Source of the DNA: Desulfobacter postgatei 2ac9
GTDB taxonomy: Bacteria > Desulfobacterota > Desulfobacteria > Desulfobacterales > Desulfobacteraceae
DNA length: 64,000 nucleotides
NCBI RefSeq assembly: GCF_000233695.2
Contig: NZ_CM001488.1
Span: forward strand, 1,611,203 to 1,675,202
Direction: 5' to 3'
Each line of letters opens with the position of its first letter. The first letter of the stretch is position 1. The notes under the pieces were generated by a model. That model saw only the letters and a program-made list of their open reading frames with translations, did no database searches and was not told where the DNA came from. The translations under genes and the position numbers were made by a program. Of this stretch, positions 9,347 through 16,335 are shown one piece after another.

Positions 9347-9679
9347 ATGTCAAAAGCAAACAAGAAAAATCAAAAGCGCACCCAATTCTGGAAGCACCAT
9401 ATTAAACAATGGTCTGAATCCGGCATGTCACAGAATGCATACTGTAGGCAACATGACTTAAGGCCCAACCAGTTTACATACTGGAAAAGCAAATTCAAAA
9501 ACCAGACCCTTTTTCCAGAATTCGTTCAGCTCCCTTCAACACAAAGCACCCAGGTTCTAAACCTTTCTGAGCAAAAAGGATTAAGGCTGAATATAGATAA
9601 CCGATTTCAGATCGAAATACCGGATGGATTTTCCCAGACAACCCTGGCCCAGGTACTCCAAGTATTGGGGAGGTGCTGA
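9347..9679 (+). CDS. tnpA: IS66 accessory protein TnpA
   Basis: A 110-residue first protein of IS66 elements with a helix-turn-helix-like N-terminus (FWKHHIKQWSESGMSQNAYC, then FTYWKSKFK). It is required with TnpB for transposition in this family; its exact role is unsettled. The ATG at 9347 has a clear AGCGGAGG ribosome site 10 bp upstream, which is why it is chosen over an open frame starting at 9214. Its stop overlaps the tnpB start (TGATG), so the two are coupled. Confidence 0.9.
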   Translation: MSKANKKNQKRTQFWKHHIKQWSESGMSQNAYCRQHDLRPNQFTYWKSKFKNQTLFPEFVQLPSTQSTQVLNLSEQKGLRLNIDNRFQIEIPDGFSQTTLAQVLQVLGRC

Positions 9680-10032
9680 TGTTTTCTCCCACCCAGAATT
9701 TAAAAATTCATATTGCACTTGGGAGCACTGATATGCGTAAATCCATTGATGGGTTATCCATACTTGTGAGTGAAACATTGAATTTAGATCCATTCTCAGG
9801 ACACATGTTTGTATTCTGTAATCGGAAACAGAATATATTGAAAATCCTGTATTGGGATCGTAATGGATTCTGTCTCTGGCACAAGAGGCTGGAAAAGGAT
9901 TGTTTTCAATGGCCCAAGTCAAAAAATGAGATTTTAACCATTGGCGCAAAAGAACTTTCCTGGCTAATGGACGGGCTCTCAATTCATCAGGAAAAAGCAC
10001 ATAAGCCATTAAAATATTCGGCTGTTTTTTGA
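9679..10032 (+). CDS. tnpB: IS66 accessory protein TnpB (IS66 Orf2)
   Basis: A 117-residue protein with the IS66 Orf2 hallmarks: GSTDMRKSIDGL near the N-terminus and the core LYWDRNGFCLWHKRLEK. The ATG at 9679 overlaps the tnpA stop and fits the family start (MFSPTQ); an in-frame GTG at 9673 is less likely. It is followed by the transposase gene after a short gap. Length and motifs are normal, so the protein should be functional. Confidence 0.93.
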   Translation: MFSPTQNLKIHIALGSTDMRKSIDGLSILVSETLNLDPFSGHMFVFCNRKQNILKILYWDRNGFCLWHKRLEKDCFQWPKSKNEILTIGAKELSWLMDGLSIHQEKAHKPLKYSAVF

Positions 10033-10076
10033 AGAAAAAACTGTCAAAAACCGGGTGGTTATGGTATATACAACGC

Positions 10077-11663
10077 ATGAATCAAGAGGCTTTTGCGAAC
10101 ATAAATGACGTTGAGAAATTAAAAGAAATAATGGCTTCTTTTGTCAGTGATTTTTCAGACAGAGAACACAATTATAAAGCCGAAATAAAAATTCTCAACG
10201 AGCAGATTAAAAGCCTTCTGGACCGACTTTTTGGCAAAAAGACAGAAAAAATTAATAAGGATGACGGTCAACGCTCCCTTTTCGATACTTTTGAACCGGA
10301 TACTCCCATATTAGACGACGAGCCCGAAGAAATCAGTGTGCCTGCCCATAAGGGGAAAAAAACAGGGCGCAAGCCTTTGCCTGCAAACCTTCCACGGGTT
10401 GAAGTGATCCACGATCTGAGCGAGGAAGAAAAAACATGTGGCTGTGGTTGCATGAAATCGCGTTGTGGCCAGGAAGAATCTGAACAGCTTGAGATTATTC
10501 CGGCACAGATGAGAGTGATCAAGAATATCCGTTATAAATACGCATGTAAAAACTGTGAAGGTGTTGAAGATGACGGCCCGACAGTGTCCATTGCCAGAAT
10601 GCCGGAACAAATGATCCCCAAAAGCATTGCAACCCCAGGACTTCTGGCTCATATCCTGACCGCCAAATTTGCAGATGCCTTGCCTTTCTACCGGCAGGAA
10701 AAACAGTTTCACCGAATTGGAGTAGACATTCACAGATCAAATATGTGCAATTGGGCAATAAAAGTGGCCCAGGGCTGTGAGATCCTGCTGGAATTCATGA
10801 AGGGTGAAATCCTTAACGGTCCAGTGATCAATATTGATGAAACAACTGTCCAAGTTCTGAAAGAACCGAAACGGTCAAAATGCTATATGTGGGTGTTCAA
10901 AGGAGGAACACCGGACAATCCCATTATTCTGTTCCAGTATCACCCAACTCGATCCGGGGATGTTGCCCGTAATTTTTTGAACGGCTATCAGGGTATTGTC
11001 CAAACGGATGGTTATGGTGCATATGACTTTCTTGATCATATTGAGGGAATCATTCATGTTGCCTGCTGGATACACGCACGTCGAAAGTTCATGGAGGTGG
11101 TCAAAGCTGCCGGGAATAAAGACGGCAAACCGACAGGAATCTCCGGCAAAGCCCTGAAGTACATCAGCAAATTATACAAAATAGAGAGAGAGGCCAAAGA
11201 ACTTGGTTTGTCTGCTGATGGACTTTACCGGAAAAGGCAGGAACAAGCCTTGCCTATCCTTGATGAATTTAAAAAATGGTTGGATGCTCAAGTTGAGAAG
11301 GTGCCCCCCAAAAGCCTTCTTGGCAAAGCCATCAACTACACCCTTAATCAATGGCATCGGCTGGTCCTGTATACGGAAAGTGGTCTGGTAATGCCCGACA
11401 ATAATGTGGTTGAAAATGCAATAAGACCCTTTGTGGTCGGTAGAAAAAATTGGTTATTTTCGTGTACATCCGAAGGCGCCAGGGCCAGTGCCTGCATTTA
11501 CAGCCTAATCGAAACCGCCAAGGCCAATGGACTTGAACCTTATTGGTACCTCAAATTTCTTTTTGAAAATTTACCGGAAGCCATGACGGAAGACGAATTT
11601 AAAGCTTTGATGCCACAAAACGTGGATAAAAACTTGCTGGAAAACTATACAACACCCCGATAG
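10077..11663 (+). CDS. tnpC: IS66 transposase TnpC
   Basis: The DDE transposase of the element, 528 residues from the ATG at 10077; the frame is open further upstream from a TTG at 10029, but the N-terminus MNQEAFANINDVEKLK is the family-like one. Features in order: an N-terminal leucine-rich helix, a cysteine-rich zinc-finger-like region (CGCGC..., then CKNC), and a catalytic core with NIDETTVQV, VQTDGYGAYD and the glutamate in NNVVENAIRPFVVGRKNW. A short IS66 C-terminal extension is present. There is no frameshift or internal stop, so it appears intact. Confidence 0.94.
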   Translation: MNQEAFANINDVEKLKEIMASFVSDFSDREHNYKAEIKILNEQIKSLLDRLFGKKTEKINKDDGQRSLFDTFEPDTPILDDEPEEISVPAHKGKKTGRKPLPANLPRVEVIHDLSEEEKTCGCGCMKSRCGQEESEQLEIIPAQMRVIKNIRYKYACKNCEGVEDDGPTVSIARMPEQMIPKSIATPGLLAHILTAKFADALPFYRQEKQFHRIGVDIHRSNMCNWAIKVAQGCEILLEFMKGEILNGPVINIDETTVQVLKEPKRSKCYMWVFKGGTPDNPIILFQYHPTRSGDVARNFLNGYQGIVQTDGYGAYDFLDHIEGIIHVACWIHARRKFMEVVKAAGNKDGKPTGISGKALKYISKLYKIEREAKELGLSADGLYRKRQEQALPILDEFKKWLDAQVEKVPPKSLLGKAINYTLNQWHRLVLYTESGLVMPDNNVVENAIRPFVVGRKNWLFSCTSEGARASACIYSLIETAKANGLEPYWYLKFLFENLPEAMTEDEFKALMPQNVDKNLLENYTTPR

Positions 11664-11672
11664 GCTTAAAAA

Positions 11673-11695
11673 GGTGTGGTTCATACACCGCTTAC
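11673..11695 (-). repeat. IS66 right inverted repeat
   Basis: It ends ...ACCGCTTAC. The reverse complement GTAAGCGGTGTATG matches the left end over the terminal nine bases and partly beyond. It marks the exact right boundary of the element. Confidence 0.85.
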
Positions 11696-11864
11696 TTTTG
11701 ATCTGGCTCATCCCGGCTCCCTTGAAAAACAAATCGAGGGTATTGAAAAGAACGGTATCCCTGATGCTCTCAGGGTAGATCCCGATTATCGTTGGCTGGA
11801 CTGGGAATCCAGCACCAGAATGCTGCTGGATAAAATTAACAAAATGCTGCTGACTTTTAAATAA
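11696..11864 (+). pseudogene. Duplicated 3' tail of the GT4 glycosyltransferase gene
   Basis: A 169-bp copy of the last codons and stop of the glycosyltransferase at 7777-9174, produced by the 257-bp duplication. It is open from an ATG inside the IS right end at 11676, which would give a chimeric 62-residue peptide, but no ribosome site supports it. Treated as a remnant. Confidence 0.85.
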
Positions 11865-11952
11865 CACCAATTGATTTAACGATCAGGCGCTTGTAAATAT
11901 CATTTGATTTTTGCAAAAGATCACCGGGGAGAGGTTCATTTATCCGGTGAAG
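11696..11952. repeat. 257-bp direct repeat, right copy
   Basis: Identical by reading to 9006-9262. The left edge directly abuts the IS66 right terminus. At the right edge the sequence continues into the sulfotransferase gene, while the left copy runs into the IS; the copies therefore diverge exactly at the insertion borders. Confidence 0.95.
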
Positions 11953-13248
11953 TGCTTTTGTAAATGAAATTTTATCCGTGTAAGGGGAGAGGTTAATTTG
12001 TTTGGAAAGTTTTTCCCAGACCAGTTCACTCTTATCACACAGGTTCTCATAACTTAAGAAAACAGCCTGGGGGGGAAGATTGTTCATCAGATATGAATAG
12101 GTGTTTATCCAGATCGTAAGCCAGTAGCTTAAATCCTGCGTATTTTTTTCGTCCTCATTTGTTCCATCAAACAGGAAAGGCCTGTGATCTGCGCCGAATT
12201 CATGATGGGCCAGCCAGGTCATGTATTTTTTTGCAAAGGGATCATCCGAATGCTTTTTTAAAAATTTTTTATGCTGGTTCAAAAGTGAAAATGCCTGCTG
12301 TAAAGGGTCCCGGAAAGGGACAATGATCAAGGCATTGGGAAATGCACGGGCAATGGAATCCAAGCGTAGAATATTATTGTTGTTCTTGGATAAATAGCAG
12401 TTGTCAGGGGTGTTGTTTAAAATAAGACCAACAAAGGCTTTAAATTTATCTAAAATTTCATTGTCGGCCGTCATGGGGATCAAGCCGTTTTTTTTAATAT
12501 AATCACTGCCGCAAAAGGTGCGCCAGAAAACCTCTTCAAGGGCTTCCGGGCTGTCATAATCGATTTTTAAGCCGTCCCCGTGAGCCCTTTCCTGCATCTC
12601 TGTGTCCTGCCGGGAGAAGCCGGCGATCTTGCGCCATAGGTTGGGTGCAAGAATAAAGGGCATGTCCCTGTATGTCAGGGAGGTGAATTTTCCGTTTTCG
12701 TATAGGGTGCGCATAAGAACCGTGGTTCCTGCACGTGCAAGCCCGGCAACAAAGAGATGGGATTTTTCCGATCTAATATCCGGGGAAAACAGCAGCCGTT
12801 CAACGTCAAACAGGGTTTCTCCCACAAAATTATTTCCCAACACCAGATGGTGGAGAAGTTTTGAGCCGCTTCCATAATCACCCTTGGAGGTGCGTGATAC
12901 AATAAATCCAAATAAAGCGGCAATCATGGTGCTGACTGCAATGCCCTTGACAGAAGAGACCAGTTCAATGAATCGGCCATCCGTAAACAAGGAATATACT
13001 GAAAAGACAATAAAAGGAGAAAACGATAAAATCAGTAATCCAAATATTAAAATGGATTTTAAGAACAATTGCAGTGAATAGCAAGGAAGGACTTTTTCTT
13101 TCCAGTGATCGGAAATGCCGGGTGAGCGTATGACGTTAAAGATTTTTGCAACAATGTTTTGAAGGCTTTGAATGTGAGCAGGCATACTTGCCCATATAAA
13201 TATGCATACAAAACCAATGGAACTTAATGATAAAAGAAACCAGGCCAT
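11857..13248 (-). CDS. Membrane-anchored PAPS-type sulfotransferase
   Basis: A 463-residue protein. The N-terminal 120 residues hold about three hydrophobic segments (near 3-20, 60-85 and 100-118). From about 160 on it is a P-loop sulfotransferase: the 5'-phosphosulfate loop AGLARAGTT is at 168-176 and the 3'-phosphate region FRDP at 312-315. Family knowledge says such enzymes move sulfate from PAPS to a hydroxyl or amine; the membrane anchor and setting suggest a lipid-linked or surface glycan acceptor (inference). It is the last gene of a three-gene minus-strand set with the 75-aa protein and the ASST-like protein. Its last 96 bp are within the IS66-flanking repeat, yet the gene is full length. 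Confidence 0.8.
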   Translation of the reverse strand: MAWFLLSLSSIGFVCIFIWASMPAHIQSLQNIVAKIFNVIRSPGISDHWKEKVLPCYSLQLFLKSILIFGLLILSFSPFIVFSVYSLFTDGRFIELVSSVKGIAVSTMIAALFGFIVSRTSKGDYGSGSKLLHHLVLGNNFVGETLFDVERLLFSPDIRSEKSHLFVAGLARAGTTVLMRTLYENGKFTSLTYRDMPFILAPNLWRKIAGFSRQDTEMQERAHGDGLKIDYDSPEALEEVFWRTFCGSDYIKKNGLIPMTADNEILDKFKAFVGLILNNTPDNCYLSKNNNNILRLDSIARAFPNALIIVPFRDPLQQAFSLLNQHKKFLKKHSDDPFAKKYMTWLAHHEFGADHRPFLFDGTNEDEKNTQDLSYWLTIWINTYSYLMNNLPPQAVFLSYENLCDKSELVWEKLSKQINLSPYTDKISFTKALHRINEPLPGDLLQKSNDIYKRLIVKSIGVI

Positions 13249-13254
13249 TGGTAC

Positions 13255-13482
13255 CTATTCCGGGGACTGGCGGTTCTCTTTTGGGGATGATTTTTTAATT
13301 TTTTTCAATACTCTTTTAATGGGGTACCACACCAGGGCAAAGACAGCGATACATAGTGAGCCCACAACCCCCAGGATCACACCGATAGTCCCTGTCGCAA
13401 GGCCCGGGCCGATATATGCCATGGCGCACACAGGGTTCATTACTAATAAAAAAATCGATAAGGCCATTACTGCTGATCGCAT
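13255..13482 (-). CDS. Small membrane protein (75 aa) of the sulfotransferase operon
   Basis: It has an N-terminal signal-like hydrophobic stretch ending MNPVCAMA. A glycine-rich segment (YIGPGLATGTIGVILGVVGS) leads into a second hydrophobic helix, and a basic tail (KRVLKKIKKSS) follows. Small proteins with a YIGPG-type motif often sit next to polysaccharide or sulfotransferase genes; no function is known to me. It overlaps the upstream ASST-like gene by 16 bp and is 6 bp from the sulfotransferase gene, so it is cotranscribed with both. The overlap and fit of the spacing argue that it is a real gene. Confidence 0.7.
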   Translation of the reverse strand: MRSAVMALSIFLLVMNPVCAMAYIGPGLATGTIGVILGVVGSLCIAVFALVWYPIKRVLKKIKKSSPKENRQSPE

Positions 13483-14792
13483 GCCAAGTTATCCTTCCAT
13501 TTTAAATCTATTTCTTCCTGGGAAATATACCGTGTCCAGTGTATCGCACCCACCGTAGACGGTGATACGGCGTTCACATATTCCCATCTTACCTTATCTT
13601 TGGAAATACGCAAGATTCGGCTTTTATCACTCTCTTCAATGTAGGCATCACCGTTTGCCAATAATTTTAAACGCCCCGATGAGCCGGTGGCTATTTTATG
13701 TTCCGCCATTACCCCGGCATAGGGCTGTTCTATGCGGCCATTGTCTGCATCAAATAGATAAATATTTGACAGCTCTTTTTCAACAAATATCTGGCTGGTG
13801 TCCTGCTGCCGGATGATATCATTGCCAAAAATGCTGTACCTGCCGTCATCAAGCTGATTGATATCATGCTGACTTAACCATGGCCCTGTTTTCAACCATT
13901 TAATTTTTCCGGTTTGCGGATCAAACAGCAGGACGGTTGACAAATGGCGGATACTCAGGGCGACATCTCCGGTTTGCGCCTCATTCAGATCTTTTAATAT
14001 GGGCTGGGCATCGTTTAAGTGGATTCGGTCTGTCTCGAATCTGCCGACACCGTATATCAAGCCGCGATATCCGTTTTTCAGCAGTATGTCTGTGACGGAA
14101 TATTCGTTTATGATTTTTCCGTCCAGTGAAACAATGGCAAATCCGTCATCCCTTATGGGCAATACTGTTTCCGGAACCTGGGGAGTCATGACAAGCGGAA
14201 CCACTATATTGCCGTCCGCATTCAGTTCAATTGAGTGGTGAAAGTGGCGGTCGTTCACCCAGATCAGTTTACTGCAGGCGTTAATTCTTACCATGGGCCC
14301 TTCACCGCTGGTAAAAATTAATCCGCCGTCCTTTAAGAGGAGCGGGTGCTGGGCCCGGTATTCCTTGACTGAATTGGCACCGGTTTGTTCCACCTTTGAT
14401 CTCTTAAAAATGTCATCCAGCGGGGGCACCCAGGTGTGTACAATTTTTTTATCACCAATGGAGAACAATTGGACTATAACCTGACCGTCGTTTTTGCTGT
14501 ATCTTGGCATCAGCAGGTATCCGGTATCGTGGAAGGTTGAATCCCTTAACTTAAAACCGGAAAAATCAAATTGTGTGGGCCGCTCCTGAATATCCAGTAA
14601 AATTTTTTCCTTTACGGTTTTGGGTGGGCCGTCTTTAAAGGTCAAAAAGGCGTGTAAGTCCCAATAAATGACCTCAATCTGTTTCCAGGGAAATATGTGA
14701 TAGTGCCCGGCCGCAAGGCCCCAGACAAAAAATCCGACAGACACTAAATACAACAACGCAACAACTCTGACAATTTTTCCTTTGTTAAACAT
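13467..14792 (-). CDS. Arylsulfotransferase (ASST)-like beta-propeller protein
   Basis: A 441-residue protein anchored by one N-terminal transmembrane helix (about 10-28), the rest predicted outside the cytoplasm. The repeats look like propeller blades, with histidine motifs HFHHSIELNADGNIV and LSQHDINQLDDGRYSIFGND that resemble the ASST family (PF14269/PF05935 type), where histidines form the active site. PAPS-independent sulfate transfer is the family activity, but many homologues are uncharacterised, so activity here is inference. It is the first gene of the minus-strand trio ending in a PAPS-type sulfotransferase. Two unrelated sulfotransferase folds in one operon is notable. Confidence 0.72.
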   Translation of the reverse strand: MFNKGKIVRVVALLYLVSVGFFVWGLAAGHYHIFPWKQIEVIYWDLHAFLTFKDGPPKTVKEKILLDIQERPTQFDFSGFKLRDSTFHDTGYLLMPRYSKNDGQVIVQLFSIGDKKIVHTWVPPLDDIFKRSKVEQTGANSVKEYRAQHPLLLKDGGLIFTSGEGPMVRINACSKLIWVNDRHFHHSIELNADGNIVVPLVMTPQVPETVLPIRDDGFAIVSLDGKIINEYSVTDILLKNGYRGLIYGVGRFETDRIHLNDAQPILKDLNEAQTGDVALSIRHLSTVLLFDPQTGKIKWLKTGPWLSQHDINQLDDGRYSIFGNDIIRQQDTSQIFVEKELSNIYLFDADNGRIEQPYAGVMAEHKIATGSSGRLKLLANGDAYIEESDKSRILRISKDKVRWEYVNAVSPSTVGAIHWTRYISQEEIDLKWKDNLACDQQ

Positions 14793-14951
14793 TAGAACAC
14801 AAATCAGTCTTCATATTTGGGGAGGGTACGATTTAATTCAGACATAGTTATCATAGGGTGGAAATATATCACAAGGTTTTTAGGATTCGCAAGGTGAATA
14901 TTCGGAGGAGTCCCACCTTTTACATAGGCGCTTGGTAAGAAACAATTCGCA

Positions 14952-14980
14952 TTGGACAATATGTTGGGACGTATTACAAT
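14952..14980 (+). promoter_or_regulatory. Candidate sigma-70 promoter for the gtr-like trio
   Basis: TTGGAC at 14952-14957, a 17-bp spacer and TACAAT at 14975-14980 give one mismatch to each consensus box. It lies about 43 bp before the ATG at 15023 in a 230-bp intergenic gap that otherwise shows nothing I can name. Confidence 0.55.
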
Positions 14981-15022
14981 CCAAATGGTATAAGTTGAAT
15001 TTATTCTCAGAGGGGGTGTTTC

Positions 15023-15955
15023 ATGCATTGTTTTGATGTTTCATTATCTATCATATGTCCATGTTTCAATGAGGAAGGTACAATAAAAATGTTTTTGGAG
15101 AAATTAATTCCGATAATGCAAAATGTTCAACGGCCATATGAAATTATTTTTATTAATGATGGCAGTACAGATAATACTCTGAATGTACTGTTAAAAGCAA
15201 AATCAAAAAATCCTCAAATTCGCATTTTAAATTTATCTAGGAATTTTGGAAAAGAGGCTGCATTGACTGCTGGACTTGAGCATGCAATGGGTGAAGTGGT
15301 CATTCCCATAGATGCAGATTTACAGCATCCGCCGGAAATTATAATCGAATTTATCAAAAAATGGGAAGACGGATTTGATGTGGTCGTTGGTAAGCGTACA
15401 GTCCGAACCGGAGAGGGGGTTATCAAAAAATTAACTGCCAAATACTTTTACAAATTTCATAATCAAATTTCCGATGTTGAAATTCCCTACAATGTCGGTG
15501 ATTTCAGATTAATGAGTCGAAAAGTTATTGAAGCACTCAAAAGATTACCTGAAAATCAGCGATTTATGAAAGGGCTTTTTGCATGGGTCGGCTTTAATAC
15601 TGCTGTTGTCGAATATGAACAGGCGCCCAGAGCTGCAGGAAAAACCAGTTATAACGGATTGAAATTATGGGATTTTGCTTTGGACGGTATCACAAGTTTT
15701 AGCACTCTGCCGTTAAGAATTTGGATGTATATTGGTTTTTTGATTTCCTTTTTATCATTTCTTTACGGTAGTACGATTGTTATCAACACGCTTATTTTAG
15801 GAGTGGATACTCCCGGCTATGCATCAATGATTACGGTTATTTTATTCTTAGGCGGGATCCAGTTGATTGGAATAGGTATTTTAGGTGAATATATCGGGCG
15901 TATTTACAAAGAAACAAAAAAACGGCCATTATACATTATTGAAAAAGAATATTAG
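15023..15955 (+). CDS. GT2-family polyprenyl-phosphate glycosyltransferase (GtrB-like)
   Basis: A 310-residue GT2 enzyme of the DPM1/GtrB/ArnC group. The N-terminal catalytic domain has SIICPCFNEEGTI, the FINDGSTDNT motif and DADLQHPPE for metal and nucleotide binding. Two C-terminal transmembrane helices (about 235-257 and 270-292) anchor it. Its role is to charge undecaprenyl phosphate with a sugar for flipping and periplasmic transfer. It is followed 2 bp later by a GtrA-type flippase gene and then a large membrane protein, the classical seroconversion layout. The trio is visibly more AT-rich than its neighbours, suggesting acquisition by transfer. Confidence 0.88.
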   Translation: MHCFDVSLSIICPCFNEEGTIKMFLEKLIPIMQNVQRPYEIIFINDGSTDNTLNVLLKAKSKNPQIRILNLSRNFGKEAALTAGLEHAMGEVVIPIDADLQHPPEIIIEFIKKWEDGFDVVVGKRTVRTGEGVIKKLTAKYFYKFHNQISDVEIPYNVGDFRLMSRKVIEALKRLPENQRFMKGLFAWVGFNTAVVEYEQAPRAAGKTSYNGLKLWDFALDGITSFSTLPLRIWMYIGFLISFLSFLYGSTIVINTLILGVDTPGYASMITVILFLGGIQLIGIGILGEYIGRIYKETKKRPLYIIEKEY

Positions 15956-15957
15956 AA

Positions 15958-16335
15958 ATGTTTTTTTTGAGAATCAGGTTGGTTAATTATTTTCTGATTG
16001 GTGGTGTTTCAACTTTAATTCATTTTTTGATAGCATCGCTGTGTATTTATATGATTCATGATTCTTTACTTATATCAAATGTCATTGGTTTTCTCATTGC
16101 ATATGTGCATTCTTATATAATGCAGTCAAAGGTTGTTTTTAATCAAGAAATTTCACCGATTAAAGCAGTAAAGTACTTTATAGTGCAATTCGGCGTATTG
16201 ATCGTTTCCATATATGTGTCCGACTTACTGAGTGACTTTAATAATTATATAAAGACAATTGTTATCATCATTATTATGCCGCTTATTACATACACAGTTC
16301 ACAAATTTTGGACATTTAAGGAAAACGGGTTATGA
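15958..16335 (+). CDS. GtrA-family membrane protein (putative flippase)
   Basis: A 125-residue protein with four predicted transmembrane helices and the GtrA family pattern (NYFLIGGVSTLIHF near the start, VHKFWTFKE at the end). GtrA proteins are thought to flip undecaprenyl-phosphate-linked sugars to the periplasm. It sits between the GT2 enzyme (2-bp gap) and the large membrane protein (ATGA overlap at 16332), which fixes its role as the middle step of a Gtr system. The DNA is AT-rich like the rest of the trio. Confidence 0.87.
   Translation: MFFLRIRLVNYFLIGGVSTLIHFLIASLCIYMIHDSLLISNVIGFLIAYVHSYIMQSKVVFNQEISPIKAVKYFIVQFGVLIVSIYVSDLLSDFNNYIKTIVIIIIMPLITYTVHKFWTFKENGL

Larger units (their letters stand above)
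9263..11695 (+). mobile_element. Complete IS66-family insertion sequence
   Basis: A 2433-bp element with the IS66 layout tnpA-tnpB-tnpC, all three reading frames intact. The termini begin GTAAGCGGT, as is typical of IS66 ends, and form an imperfect inverted repeat of about 23 bp. No usual 8-bp target duplication is present: the 8 bases outside the left end (cggtgaag) and outside the right end (ttttgatc) differ. Instead each end abuts one copy of a 257-bp direct repeat of host sequence. The element looks recent and potentially active because nothing in it is broken. Confidence 0.93.

Noticed and set aside
9214..9405. 63-residue frame across the IS66 left end
   Set aside because: It runs from host repeat DNA through the inverted repeat into tnpA in another frame; it is a by-product of the insertion.
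9255..11703. Standard 8-bp target duplication around the IS66 element
   Set aside because: The 8 bases before the left end (cggtgaag) and after the right end (ttttgatc) are different; only the 257-bp repeat is present.
14804..15028. 74-residue minus-strand frame in the gap before the gtr-like trio
   Set aside because: It covers the candidate promoter and overlaps the gtrB start, with no ribosome site or recognisable features.
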